Below are positions 35,250 through 44,793 of a stretch of DNA of 64,000 nt, piece after piece (the stretch's first letter is position 1; each line of letters starts with the position of its first letter). The stretch spans positions 1 through 64,000 of the forward strand of contig NZ_MVIH01000005.1 of NCBI RefSeq assembly GCF_002086695.1, in the 5' to 3' direction. Source of the DNA: Mycolicibacterium rhodesiae (GTDB lineage Bacteria > Actinomycetota > Actinomycetes > Mycobacteriales > Mycobacteriaceae). A program made the translations under genes and the position numbers. The notes below the pieces were generated by a model. The model was given only the letters and a program-made list of their open reading frames with translations. It was not told the origin of the DNA and did no database searches.

Positions 35250-36626
35250 ATGATGGGTGACCTGGAAAGTAGCGAAGAGCTCGCGGAGCCGATGACCATC
35301 GGTGTCGATGCCTACATCTCACACGAGTACGCCCGCGCCGAACGCGACAAGCTGTGGCGCAAGGTCTGGCAGCAGGTAGGCCGGGTGGAGGAACTACCCG
35401 AGGTGGGCAGCTACCTGACGTACGACATCCTCGACGACTCGATCATCGTCGTCCGAACCGGCGCGGATGCCTTTGCCGCACACCACAACGTGTGCATGCA
35501 TCGCGGCCGGAGGCTGGTGGACACCCCGACGGGTGCGAAACATGCTGTCGGACGTACCCGAAAGTCGTTCGTCTGCGGATTCCACGGCTGGACATACGGT
35601 CTGGACGGTGCCTGCACCCATATCCGTGAAGAAGCCGACTGGAAGGGTGCGCTGAATCCGGACAACACCCGGCTTCGTCCGGTGAACGTCGACACCTGGG
35701 GTGGCTGGCTGTGGATCAACATGGACCCCGACTGCGAACCGTTGGCCGACTACCTGTTCCCTGCCGCGAAGATCCTCGATCCGTTCGGGTTGGAGAACAT
35801 GCGATGCAAGTGGCGCAAATGGGTGCATTTCGACTGCAATTGGAAAGTCGCGCTGGAAGCGTTCAACGAGACCTATCACGTCTTCACCACCCACCCGGAA
35901 TTCAACAGGTTCGGTGAATTCAAGGGCTGGGCCAAGGCGCAGGGCCGGCACAGCAACATCGGCTACGACGCGCCCGAGGATATGGCCGAGACGAAATCGA
36001 AGATCAGGCTCGGCACCGGCGACCCCCGGATCTCCACCGCGGAGATGCAGGTGTACACCATGGAGGAAACCAACGCCACCACCACGCAGACCCTGGTGGC
36101 CGCCGCGCTGCGGCTCGTCGACGAATTGCCCGAGGGCACTCCGGCGGACAAGGTCCTGGAGCATTGGCTGGCATCCGCGCGCCGCGACGACGAGGCGCGC
36201 GGGGTCTTCTGGCCGACGATTCCCGCCGACATCCTCGGGCAGAGCGGCACCGCGTGGCAGCTGTTCCCGAACTTCCAGATCGGGCAGGGCCTGACCAGTG
36301 CACTGTGTTACGGAGCGCGCCCCGACCCGAGCTACAACCCCGACAAGTGCATCTTCGAGGTGTCGGTGTTCGAGCTGTATCCGAAAGACGCTGAGCCCCA
36401 GACGGAATGGGAGTACACCCCGGTCGGGGATCCGCGGTGGCGCAGCGTCCTACCTCAGGACTTCTCCAACATGGCCGCCGTCCAGCAGGGGATGAAGTCG
36501 CTTGGTTTCCCCGGGACGCAACCCAACCCGTACCGTGAGCGCAGCACCGTCAACCTGCACTACCAGTTGTCGAAATACATGGGCGCCGGCGAGCCGCAAC
36601 CGCTCGCAGAGGAGAACGGCCGATGA
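35250..36626 (+). CDS. Rieske aromatic-ring-hydroxylating-type oxygenase alpha subunit
   Basis: A 458-aa protein from ATG 35250 (AAAGGA just upstream). The Rieske ligands are C82-x-H84 and C109-x2-H112, but the spacing is 24 residues instead of the usual ~17. The mononuclear iron site is FNETYHVFTTH (His210, His215; third ligand further on). It overlaps the BVMO gene start by 4 bases. No beta subunit, ferredoxin or reductase is encoded nearby. It may insert one or two oxygens into a ring to begin degradation. Confidence 0.88.
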   Translation: MMGDLESSEELAEPMTIGVDAYISHEYARAERDKLWRKVWQQVGRVEELPEVGSYLTYDILDDSIIVVRTGADAFAAHHNVCMHRGRRLVDTPTGAKHAVGRTRKSFVCGFHGWTYGLDGACTHIREEADWKGALNPDNTRLRPVNVDTWGGWLWINMDPDCEPLADYLFPAAKILDPFGLENMRCKWRKWVHFDCNWKVALEAFNETYHVFTTHPEFNRFGEFKGWAKAQGRHSNIGYDAPEDMAETKSKIRLGTGDPRISTAEMQVYTMEETNATTTQTLVAAALRLVDELPEGTPADKVLEHWLASARRDDEARGVFWPTIPADILGQSGTAWQLFPNFQIGQGLTSALCYGARPDPSYNPDKCIFEVSVFELYPKDAEPQTEWEYTPVGDPRWRSVLPQDFSNMAAVQQGMKSLGFPGTQPNPYRERSTVNLHYQLSKYMGAGEPQPLAEENGR

Positions 36627-38464
36627 CCTCAGAGTGCGGACCCACCCAGACGCCCGACGACATCGACATCGATGCGCTGCGGGAGAAGTACCGCGTCGAG
36701 CGGGAAAAGCGGCTACGCCCGGAAGGCTCGGCGCAATATCTGGAGCTCGACGGCGACTTCGCCGAGTTCTACGAAGTCGACCCGTATACGCAGGTGGTGC
36801 AGCGAGATCCGATCACCGAAAACATCGACGTGGTGGTGCTCGGCGGCGGTTTCGCCGGGCTGCTGGCGGGCGCCTACCTGAAGAAGGCCGGTGTGGAGGG
36901 CATCCGGGTCATCGAGATGGCCGGCGACTTCGGCGGGGTTTGGTACTGGAACCGGTTCCCGGGGATCCAGTGCGACAACGATGCCTACTGCTACATCCCG
37001 ATGCTCGAAGAGCTGGGCTTCATGCCGTCGAAGAAGTTCGCCGACGGTGCAGAGATATTGCAGCATTGTCGCAACATCGGCAAGCACTTCGGCTTGTACG
37101 ACGGAGCGTTGTTCTCCACCCATGTGCGTGAATTGCACTGGGAGGACGCGACGCAACGCTGGCGGATCAGTACCGACCGCGGCGACGACCTCCGGGCCCG
37201 GTTCGTCGTGATGGCCCAGGGTTCCTACAACCGGCCCAAGCTGCCCGGCATCCCGGGCATCAAAGACTTCGCAGGCCACGTCTTCCATTCCGCCCGCTGG
37301 GACTACGACTACACCGGCGGCACCGCCCAGGGCGGTCTGGACAAGCTGGCCGACAAGCGCGTCGCCCTGGTCGGCACCGGCGCCACCGGCATCCAGCTGG
37401 TCCCGCATCTGGGCCGCGATGCCAAGCAGCTCTTCGTCTTCCAGCGCACGCCGTCGTCGGTGGACGCGCGAACCAATCCACCGACCGACCCGGTCTGGGC
37501 TGCCGCGCTGCAGCCGGGCTGGCAGGAAGAACGCAAACGCAACTTCCACAACTGGTCGCCATTCGTCGGCGTGGTGTTCGGCGAACCGGACCTGGTGTGC
37601 GACTTCTGGACCGAGCTCGGGCGGAACCTGACGGCCCGGATCGCCGCGAGTGCGGATCCCGCCTCGGTGTCGATCGAGCAGATCATGGCCTTCCGCGAGG
37701 AAGAGGACTTCAAGATCATGGAGCGGCTGCGCCGCCTCGTGGCAGAGATCGTCACCGATCCGGCCACTGCCGAAACGCTGAAGCCTTATTACCGGTTCAT
37801 GTGCAAGCGTCCGACCTCCAGTGAGCACTACCTGGCCACGTTCAACCGTCCCAATGTCACCCTCGTCGACGTGTCGGCGTCCAAAGGGGTGGAACGGCTG
37901 ACCGGGAAGGGAATCGTCGCCGACGGGGTCGAATACGAGGTCGACTGCGTGATATTTGCGAGCGGCTTCGAGATCTCCACCGAAATCAGCCGCCGGTTCG
38001 CGATCGACGCCATCGTGGGGCGGGACGGGGTCTCGTTGTTCGACCACTGGCACGACGCGTACTCGACATTGCACGGCATGACCAGTCGCGGCTTCCCCAA
38101 TCAGTTCTTCATGGGTTTCATCCAGGGCGGAGTCTCGGCCAACACCACCGCGATGTTCGAGCAGCAGGCCAAGCACATCGCCTACATCATCGCCGAGGCG
38201 CAGCGCCGCGGCGCGACCACCGTCGAGCCAAGCCAGGAGGGACAAGACGCCTGGGTCGCCACGGTCCGTGAGTTGTCGATCGACAACTCTGCCTTTGAAC
38301 TGTCCTGCACGCCGGGCTATTACAACAACGAGGGCCGCGGCGGTTCGGAGAACAACGGATCCTTCCTCGGCGACTTCTACTCGCCCGGCTTCTATGCCTT
38401 CGACGATCTTCTCGCCGAGTGGCGGGCCAAGGGTGATCTCGACGGCCTGGTGCTCGGAACATAG
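36623..38464 (+). CDS. Type I Baeyer-Villiger monooxygenase
   Basis: A 613-aa flavoprotein. Two Rossmann motifs: VVVLGGGFAGLLAG (~70-83, FAD) and VALVGTGATGIQ (NADPH). The BVMO fingerprint F-x-G-x3-H-x3-W is present at 216-226 (FAGHVFHSARW). There is an N-terminal extension of about 70 residues with ALREKYRVEREKRLRPEG, as in larger ring-acting BVMOs. It would convert a (cyclic) ketone to an ester or lactone using NADPH and O2. It sits between a Rieske oxygenase and an SDR, one base before the latter's ATG. Confidence 0.93.
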   Translation: MTSECGPTQTPDDIDIDALREKYRVEREKRLRPEGSAQYLELDGDFAEFYEVDPYTQVVQRDPITENIDVVVLGGGFAGLLAGAYLKKAGVEGIRVIEMAGDFGGVWYWNRFPGIQCDNDAYCYIPMLEELGFMPSKKFADGAEILQHCRNIGKHFGLYDGALFSTHVRELHWEDATQRWRISTDRGDDLRARFVVMAQGSYNRPKLPGIPGIKDFAGHVFHSARWDYDYTGGTAQGGLDKLADKRVALVGTGATGIQLVPHLGRDAKQLFVFQRTPSSVDARTNPPTDPVWAAALQPGWQEERKRNFHNWSPFVGVVFGEPDLVCDFWTELGRNLTARIAASADPASVSIEQIMAFREEEDFKIMERLRRLVAEIVTDPATAETLKPYYRFMCKRPTSSEHYLATFNRPNVTLVDVSASKGVERLTGKGIVADGVEYEVDCVIFASGFEISTEISRRFAIDAIVGRDGVSLFDHWHDAYSTLHGMTSRGFPNQFFMGFIQGGVSANTTAMFEQQAKHIAYIIAEAQRRGATTVEPSQEGQDAWVATVRELSIDNSAFELSCTPGYYNNEGRGGSENNGSFLGDFYSPGFYAFDDLLAEWRAKGDLDGLVLGT

Positions 38465-39379
38465 ATGACACAGGCACGATTCGACGACAGGGTCGCCGTC
38501 ATCACCGGCGCAGGCCGGGGGTTGGGCCGCGAGTACGCGCTGCTGCTCGCCGAGCTGGGCGCGAAAGTGGTGGTGAACGACGTCGGCGGGGAGTTGACCG
38601 GTGACGGCGAAGACGCCGGGCCCGCCCAGCGGGTCGTCGACGAGATCACCGCCTCCGGTGGTGAGGCGATCGCGTCGACCGAGTCCGTGGCGACCGCCGC
38701 CGGTGGTGAGGCGATCGTCACGGCGGCCACCGAGGCGTTCGGGGGCATCGACGTGCTGATCCACAACGCCGGGAACGTCCGGCATGCGCCGCTGGCGGAG
38801 ATGACGGTCGACGACTTCGACGCGGTGCTCGACGTACACCTGCGCGGGGCATTCCACGTGGTGCGGGCGGCGTTCCCGCTGATGTGCCGCGCCGGCTACG
38901 GCCGGGTGGTCCTGACGTCATCGATCGGCGGTGTCTACGGAAACCACGCGGTGGCCAATTATGCCGCCGCCAAAGCCGGGGTGATCGGGTTGTCCAACGT
39001 CGCCGCACTCGAGGGCGCCGCGCACGGGGTGCGCTGCAACGTCATCGTCCCGGCAGCGGTGACCAGGATGGCCGAGGGAATCGACACGTCGGCCTATCCG
39101 CCGATGGGCCCCGAGCTGGTCGCCCCGGTCGTCGGTTGGCTGGCGCACGAATCCTGTTCGGTCACAGGCGAAATCTTGACCGCCATCGCGGGCCGGGTGG
39201 CCCGGGTCGCTGTCGTCGAGAGCGTCGGGGTCTATCAGCCGGCGTGGACCGTAGACGACGTGGCCGCTCACATCGATGCGATCCGCGACCTGACCGAGCC
39301 GCTGGAGTTCCCGGTGGTTCCCGACGGGCACAACGCGCACATCGGTCACAGCTTCGCCATGGCAAGGGGCACGCTATGA
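38465..39379 (+). CDS. Short-chain dehydrogenase (3-hydroxyacyl-CoA dehydrogenase-like)
   Basis: A 304-aa SDR resembling the dehydrogenase domain of multifunctional beta-oxidation enzyme 2: VAVITGAGRGLGREYALLLAELGAKVVVNDVGG, IHNAGNVR, TSSIGGVYGN, NYAAAKAG. The C-terminal ~80 residues extend the usual SDR. Beginning exactly at the BVMO stop, it is tightly co-translated. A role as (3R)-hydroxyacyl-CoA dehydrogenase in degradation of the ring-opened acid is the likely one. Confidence 0.88.
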   Translation: MTQARFDDRVAVITGAGRGLGREYALLLAELGAKVVVNDVGGELTGDGEDAGPAQRVVDEITASGGEAIASTESVATAAGGEAIVTAATEAFGGIDVLIHNAGNVRHAPLAEMTVDDFDAVLDVHLRGAFHVVRAAFPLMCRAGYGRVVLTSSIGGVYGNHAVANYAAAKAGVIGLSNVAALEGAAHGVRCNVIVPAAVTRMAEGIDTSAYPPMGPELVAPVVGWLAHESCSVTGEILTAIAGRVARVAVVESVGVYQPAWTVDDVAAHIDAIRDLTEPLEFPVVPDGHNAHIGHSFAMARGTL

Positions 39380-40533
39380 CGAGCACCGGGCCGTTGGCGG
39401 GGATCCGGGTGGTCGATCTCACCGCGATGGTGATGGGGCCTTATTGCACCCAGATCCTGGCCGACATGGGCGCCGACGTCATCAAGGTCGAGCCGCCGGC
39501 CGGTGACGACACCCGCTACGTGTCGGTCGGCCCCGCGCCGGGTCTGTCCGGGGTATTCGTCAACGTCAACCGGGGCAAACGCAGTGTGGTGCTTGATCTT
39601 CGCTCCGAAGGGGGCCGTGCCGCACTGCGCGCGCTGATCGCCGGTGCCGACGTGTTCATCCATTCGATGCGCGCGAAGGCGATCGCGAAACTCGGGTTCG
39701 GCTACGACGACGTCGCCGCCATCAACCCGAAGATCGTCTACACCAACTGCTACGGGTACGGCCGCCGCGGACCCGATCGCGACCGTCCCGCCTACGACGA
39801 CACCATCCAGGCCGAGTGCGGTCTGCCCGCCGTGCAGGCCGAACTGACCGGGGAGGCCAACTACGTCGCCACGATCGTCGCGGACAAGGTCGCCGGGCTG
39901 ACAGCGGTGTATGCGACGACGATGGCGCTGTTCCACCGTGAACGCACCGGTGAAGGACAAGAGGTTGAAGTCGCGATGTTCGAAACGATGGCGTCGTTCA
40001 TGCTCGTCGAGCACGCCAACGGCGCGATGTTCGACCCGCCACTCGGACCCGCGATGTACCACCGGACCGTCGCACCGAACCGGAAGCCGTACCGCACCAA
40101 GGACGGCTACATCTCGGCGCTGATCTACAACGACCGGCATTGGGCGAGCTTCATCAATGCCGTGCAGCCGGCGTGGAACACCGAGCGCTACACCACGCTG
40201 ACGGCCCGCGCCGCCGAGATCGACACGGTGTACTCGCTGGTGGCGCAGACCATGACCGAACGCACCACCGAGGAGTGGCTGACATTGTTCGTCGCGCTGG
40301 AGATCCCGGCGGCGCCGCTGAACACTCCGCAGGCGCTGTTCGACAACGAGCAGCTCAACGCGGTGGGCTTCTTCGAGACGGTGGACACCCCGCAGGGGCC
40401 GGTCCGGATGCCGGGTGTGCCCACCTGGTTCTCCCGCACTCCGGGCCGCATCGGTGGGCCCACTCCTGAGCTGGGGGCCGACACCGCGGGCGTGCTGGCC
40501 GAGTTGGGATTGGCGGAGGTGGAGAGCGCGTGA
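39376..40533 (+). CDS. Class III CoA-transferase (CaiB/BaiF family)
   Basis: A 385-aa protein. ATG 39376 overlaps the SDR stop (ATGA). Motifs: GIRVVDLTAMVMGPYCTQILADMGADVIKVEPP, NRGKRSVVLDLR, GRRGPDRDRPAYD, and VADKVAGLTAVYA carrying the catalytic Asp of the family, then EVEVAMFETM. It exchanges CoA between two carboxylates, recycling CoA from a pathway product to activate an incoming acid. This is a second way of activating the substrate besides the ligases. Confidence 0.92.
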   Translation: MTSTGPLAGIRVVDLTAMVMGPYCTQILADMGADVIKVEPPAGDDTRYVSVGPAPGLSGVFVNVNRGKRSVVLDLRSEGGRAALRALIAGADVFIHSMRAKAIAKLGFGYDDVAAINPKIVYTNCYGYGRRGPDRDRPAYDDTIQAECGLPAVQAELTGEANYVATIVADKVAGLTAVYATTMALFHRERTGEGQEVEVAMFETMASFMLVEHANGAMFDPPLGPAMYHRTVAPNRKPYRTKDGYISALIYNDRHWASFINAVQPAWNTERYTTLTARAAEIDTVYSLVAQTMTERTTEEWLTLFVALEIPAAPLNTPQALFDNEQLNAVGFFETVDTPQGPVRMPGVPTWFSRTPGRIGGPTPELGADTAGVLAELGLAEVESA

Positions 40534-40586
40534 CACCGCCGGCGACCGATGCAGAGCGAGGCACGAGAGATGAGGAGGAGCGGCGC

Positions 40587-41759
40587 ATGGGCCTCGATTT
40601 CGATATGGGCGCTCCGGCGGCGGCGCTGCGGTCGCAGCTGCGCGAGCTGGTGAAGGAGCATGTCCCCGAAGGCTTTCTCGGGGCGTTCACCGACGACCCC
40701 ACGGATCTGGAAGCTGCGCAACGGTTCTGCCGGACACTGGCCACACAAGATCTGCTCTGCCCGGCGTGGCCGCAGGAGTTCGGCGGGCGGGGCGCCTCGG
40801 TCTGGGAGCAGACCGTGGTCCGCGAGGAGATGTGGGCCCATCACGAGCCGCGCGGCGCGCAATACATGGGAGTCAACTGGGTAGGCCCGACGCTGATACG
40901 CTACGGCACCGAAGCTCAACAGCGACAACATCTTCCGCCGATATCCCGGGGAGAGGTCATTTGGTGTCAGGGCTTCTCGGAGCCGGAGGCCGGCTCGGAC
41001 CTCGCCTCGCTGCGCACGACCGCCCGCCGTCACGGTGACGGCTGGCGGATCAGCGGGCAGAAGATCTGGACCTCCTACGCGACCATGGCGCAGTGGTGCT
41101 TCCTGCTGGTGCGGACCACCAAAGTGGGAGACGGCGCAGTCCAGAAGAAACAACAGGGCTTGTCGATCTTCCTGGTGCCCATGGACGATCCGGCCATCCA
41201 GGTCCGGCCCATTCGCACCATGATGGGACCGCACCACCTCAACGAGGTGTTCTTCGACGAACTGCGGGTCACCGAGACCGATCTGCTCGGGCCGTTGGAC
41301 GGCGGTTGGTCGATCGTGCAGGACGTGCTGTCGTTCGAACGGGTCGGGATCGCCCGCTACGCCCGCTGCGAACGACTGCTCACGATGGCGCCGCAGGCGT
41401 TGGGGGACCGGTGGGAGCAGCTGCCCGAGGAGCTGCGTGCACGCTGGGTGCGAATGTTGCTGCACTGCAGGCGGGCCCGGCTGATGGCCTACCGGGTGGT
41501 GTCGCTGCAGAGCAGCGGGCGCATCGCGCCCGGCGACGCCGCGGGCTACCGGATCGCGGTGACGACATTGGATCAGGACAGCGCCGAGGTGCTGATGGAC
41601 ATCATCGCCGAGGTGCCCCGCGACGATGCCCCGACAGCGTATTACCGTGCCGAGGTCGAAGACCATTGGCGCTACTCGCAGTCCGCGACGGTCGCCTCGG
41701 GCAGCATCGAAATGCAGCGCATCCTGATGTCGAGGGCGCTACTGGCAGGATCCCGATGA
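40587..41759 (+). CDS. Acyl-CoA dehydrogenase, large subunit 1 (FadE-like)
   Basis: About 390 aa from ATG 40587 (GAGGAGG upstream); GTG 40530, overlapping the CoA-transferase stop, is an alternative start. Motifs: QGFSEPEAGSDLASLRTTA and ISGQKIWTSYA of the FAD/acyl-CoA site, and a C-terminal SGSIEMQRILMSRAL. The usual catalytic Glu in YEGT is not at that position (VASGS). With the following small partner it resembles the heteromeric actinobacterial ACADs that oxidise bulky, steroid-like acyl-CoAs. Confidence 0.88.
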   Translation: MGLDFDMGAPAAALRSQLRELVKEHVPEGFLGAFTDDPTDLEAAQRFCRTLATQDLLCPAWPQEFGGRGASVWEQTVVREEMWAHHEPRGAQYMGVNWVGPTLIRYGTEAQQRQHLPPISRGEVIWCQGFSEPEAGSDLASLRTTARRHGDGWRISGQKIWTSYATMAQWCFLLVRTTKVGDGAVQKKQQGLSIFLVPMDDPAIQVRPIRTMMGPHHLNEVFFDELRVTETDLLGPLDGGWSIVQDVLSFERVGIARYARCERLLTMAPQALGDRWEQLPEELRARWVRMLLHCRRARLMAYRVVSLQSSGRIAPGDAAGYRIAVTTLDQDSAEVLMDIIAEVPRDDAPTAYYRAEVEDHWRYSQSATVASGSIEMQRILMSRALLAGSR

Positions 41760-42655
41760 ACCTCGAATTGTCCGACGACGCAGTCGAATACGGCCGTCAG
41801 GCACTGCGGGCTTTCGCGGCCGCCGGTGGGGATGTGCTGGTCCAGCAGGCCGAAGCGAAGCCCGGCGACCGTAAGGCGCTGGTTGTTCCTGCGCTGACCG
41901 AGCTGGGTGCATTCGACCTCGACGTGCGTATCGACCAGGAGTGCGCCGAGGCCGCGGCAGCGCTGTGCCGCAGCGCGGGCTACTGGGCGCTGCCGTATCC
42001 ACTGGCCGAACGCCTCGCTCGTCCGACCGACCTGGACGCGGACGGACTGATCGTCGTGTCCGACACCGCGCCCACCGCCGCGGTCCACGGCCTGGACCAC
42101 CGGTGGATTGCGGTCGGCCTCGACGGCGCGCGCAGTTCGGCGATGCCGACCTCAGCGGCGGGTCCGGGTTTCACCGCCGCGCTGCAGCTGACACAGATCG
42201 ACGCCGGCGGGGCCGGCGACATCGCGCTCGGGCTGGTGCTGCCGTGCTGGACGTTGCTGGGGATGCTGGACCGCGCCATCGAACTCACCGTGGCGCACAC
42301 CACCGTCCGTAAGCAGTTCGGCCAGCCGCTCTCGGCGTTCCAGGGTGTGCAATTCCAGCTGACCGACGCCGAAGTGGAGCGCAGCGGGCTCGAGGTGCTT
42401 GCCAAGCATGCGCTGTGGAGCCAGGACACCGACGATGCGCTCGCGCTGCGGCTGGCGTCGATCGAGGCCGCCGAAGTGGTCTTCCGGGTGTGTCATCAGC
42501 TGCACGGCGCCGTCGGCTTCTGTGACGAGACCACCCTGTCGTGGCTGTCCCGGTACAGCCAGCCGCTGCGCCGGCTCCCGTTCGGGCTGTCGGCGACCCG
42601 CGACCAACTGGTCCGCCGGGTGGGGCGTCGTGGCCTGACAGGGCTGTTCGCGTGA
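41756..42655 (+). CDS. Acyl-CoA dehydrogenase, small subunit 1 (FadE-like)
   Basis: A 299-aa protein from ATG 41756, overlapping the preceding stop by ATGA. It keeps the C-terminal helical ACAD domain (AHTTVRKQFGQPLSAFQGVQFQLTD, LHGAVGFCDETTLSWLSRYSQPLRRLPFG), but the N-terminal part is degenerate and the SEPEAGSD-type motif is absent. This is the usual picture of the inactive partner in heteromeric actinobacterial ACADs. It overlaps the next large-subunit start (GTGA). Confidence 0.85.
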   Translation: MNLELSDDAVEYGRQALRAFAAAGGDVLVQQAEAKPGDRKALVVPALTELGAFDLDVRIDQECAEAAAALCRSAGYWALPYPLAERLARPTDLDADGLIVVSDTAPTAAVHGLDHRWIAVGLDGARSSAMPTSAAGPGFTAALQLTQIDAGGAGDIALGLVLPCWTLLGMLDRAIELTVAHTTVRKQFGQPLSAFQGVQFQLTDAEVERSGLEVLAKHALWSQDTDDALALRLASIEAAEVVFRVCHQLHGAVGFCDETTLSWLSRYSQPLRRLPFGLSATRDQLVRRVGRRGLTGLFA

Positions 42656-43821
42656 GCCTGGCGGATTTCCGTTCCGAGGTCCGCGCCTGGTGCGCGAACC
42701 ATGTGCCCGCCGACTGGCGGTCCGCCCAAACAGGCGTCTCCGACGCCGAATTCGTCGCCTTTCAGAAAGCCTGGTTCGCCGAACTGCGTGCCGCAGGCTT
42801 CGCCGTCCCGCATTGGCCGGTGCAGTGGGGCGGCGGCATGCCGGTCGATCAGCAGATCGTGCTGTACTCCGAACTCGCCGCCCACGACGCCCCGCGGTTG
42901 GTCTTGGCGTTCGTCGGCATCCACCACGCCGCGTCCACCCTGCTGGTCGCCGGTACCGAGGAACAGCGCCGCCGCCACCTGCCCGCGATCCTGGACGGCG
43001 AGACCTGGGTGCAGGGATTCTCCGAACCCGAGGCCGGATCCGATCTGGCCAGCCTGCGTACCACCGCGCGACGGGTCGGCGACGCCTATGTGGTCAACGG
43101 TCAAAAGATCTGGGCCAGTGGGGGATTGCATGCCGACTGGTGCCTGCTGCTGGCCCGCACCGATCCGGCGGCGCCCAAACGCCGGGGGATCTCCTACTTC
43201 CTACTGGACATGACCACACCGGGTATCGAGGTGCGGCCGATCCGCAACGCGGTCGGCGACTCGCACTTCTGCGAGATCTTCCTCGACGACGTGGTCATTC
43301 CGGCGACCAACCTGGTCGGCGCCGAGAACGAGGGCTGGCAGGTCGCCCAGGCGACCCTGGGAGCCGAGCGTGGCATGACGATGCTGGAATTGACCGAGCG
43401 GCTGGGGAATGCGGGCTTCCGCCTGCTGGTGCAAGCCTGCTCGCCGATCACGGATGCGCGGGTCGCGGATCGTCTGGCGCAGTTCGAGATCGAGATCGCC
43501 GGGTTGCGCGGACTGTGTCGTGACCTGGTCTCCCGCCACGACACCGGTGGTGTCGGGGCGGCGGACGCCTCGGTGGTGAAGCTGTTTTACAGCGAACTGT
43601 TGCAGCGGATGACCGACTTCGGTGCCGAGAGCGGTGGGCTGGCTGCCCACACCACACTCACCAAACCCGCGTCGAGCGGGTGGGAGTCCGGCGCGTGGAT
43701 GCTGGATTTCATCGGGTCCTGGGAATGGACCATTCCAGGCGGCGCCAGTGAGATTCAGCGCACCATCATCGCCGAGCGCGGGCTCGGGTTGCCGCGCGAA
43801 CCGAGTCGGAGTGGGGCCTGA
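42652..43821 (+). CDS. Acyl-CoA dehydrogenase, large subunit 2 (FadE-like)
   Basis: A 389-aa protein from GTG 42652. ACAD motifs: QGFSEPEAGSDLASLRTTARR, VNGQKIWASGGLHADWCLLLART, and TIPGGASEIQRTIIAERGLGLP. It forms a second pair with the next gene. The C-terminal GGASEIQR is the standard ACAD ending; the catalytic base is not at the MCAD position. It shares the four-base coupling seen across the operon. Confidence 0.9.
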   Translation: MSLADFRSEVRAWCANHVPADWRSAQTGVSDAEFVAFQKAWFAELRAAGFAVPHWPVQWGGGMPVDQQIVLYSELAAHDAPRLVLAFVGIHHAASTLLVAGTEEQRRRHLPAILDGETWVQGFSEPEAGSDLASLRTTARRVGDAYVVNGQKIWASGGLHADWCLLLARTDPAAPKRRGISYFLLDMTTPGIEVRPIRNAVGDSHFCEIFLDDVVIPATNLVGAENEGWQVAQATLGAERGMTMLELTERLGNAGFRLLVQACSPITDARVADRLAQFEIEIAGLRGLCRDLVSRHDTGGVGAADASVVKLFYSELLQRMTDFGAESGGLAAHTTLTKPASSGWESGAWMLDFIGSWEWTIPGGASEIQRTIIAERGLGLPREPSRSGA

Positions 43822-44774
43822 TGGCAGACCATTTCGAACAGTTCCACGCCGACCTACGGTCGGTGGCTGCCGGTCTGCTGGCCAAGGAGCGCACCGTCGA
43901 ATGGGCGGCGATCGCCGACGCCGGCTGGACCGGACTGGAAGTTCCCGACCACCTCGGTGGCGCCGGAGCGACGTTCGCCGAAGTGGCCGTCATCTGTGAG
44001 GAGATGGGCCGGGCAGCCAGCGCCACCAGCTTCCTCGGCAGTGCCGTGCTGGCAGCCGGAGTGCTGAACAGCCTGGCCCCCAGCGCCACTCGCGACCGGC
44101 TGCTCGCCGGCATCGCCTCAGGAACCACCAGGTCGGCTGTCGCACTCGAACCGTTCGACTTCGTGCCGGACGCCGAGGGCGCTGACACGGTCCTGGTGCT
44201 CACCAATGGCGGGGTCGCCGAGGCGGCCGTGACGATCACCGCGCAACCGGTGCTCGACGAGACCCGCCGGCTGGCGCGGGTCGCGGTTGAACACTGCTCG
44301 GAGGTCATGGCTTTCGACGGTGATCCCGGGGCTGCCGTCCGCCGGATATACGACCGGGCTGCCGTCGCCGTCGCGTGCGACAGTCTCGGCGTGGCCGAAG
44401 CCATGCTCGCCGCGACCGTCTCCTACGTGACGATGCGCCACCAGTTCGACCGGCCCATCGGCTCGTTCCAGGCCGTCAAGCACGCCTGCGCCGACATGTA
44501 TGTGGCAGTCGCGATCTCCCGACAGCTGGTGAGCGCAGCTGTGCATGCCGTAGCCCGCAACCAGCCCGATGCCGCGGTGGCCGCCTCGATGGCGAAGGCG
44601 TACGCGTGCAGCACCGCCGTCGACGTGGCAGGCAAAGCGCTGCAACTACACGGCGGCATCGGCTACACGTGGGAAAGCGGTATCCACGTCTACCTCAAGC
44701 GCGCCGCGCTGAATCGTTCGCTGTTCGGCTCTCCGGCAGCGCATCGTCACGAACTCGCACAACGCTATCTGTAA
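43821..44774 (+). CDS. Acyl-CoA dehydrogenase, small subunit 2 (FadE-like)
   Basis: A 317-aa ACAD-like partner protein whose ATG shares its A with the preceding stop. Motifs: MRHQFDRPIGSFQAVKHACADMY and LQLHGGIGYTWESGIHVYLKRAALNRSLFG, the typical C-terminal domain. The N-terminal half lacks the SEPEAGSD motif. It likely completes a heterotetramer with the 42652 product, like the ChsE4-ChsE5 type found in cholesterol side-chain degradation. Confidence 0.88.
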   Translation: MADHFEQFHADLRSVAAGLLAKERTVEWAAIADAGWTGLEVPDHLGGAGATFAEVAVICEEMGRAASATSFLGSAVLAAGVLNSLAPSATRDRLLAGIASGTTRSAVALEPFDFVPDAEGADTVLVLTNGGVAEAAVTITAQPVLDETRRLARVAVEHCSEVMAFDGDPGAAVRRIYDRAAVAVACDSLGVAEAMLAATVSYVTMRHQFDRPIGSFQAVKHACADMYVAVAISRQLVSAAVHAVARNQPDAAVAASMAKAYACSTAVDVAGKALQLHGGIGYTWESGIHVYLKRAALNRSLFGSPAAHRHELAQRYL

Positions 44775-44793
44775 CGAAATCAAGGAGTTTCGC

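Noticed and set aside
36713..38857. Minus-strand 714-aa ORF
   Set aside because: Antisense shadow of the BVMO and SDR genes; high-GC DNA often leaves one antisense frame open.
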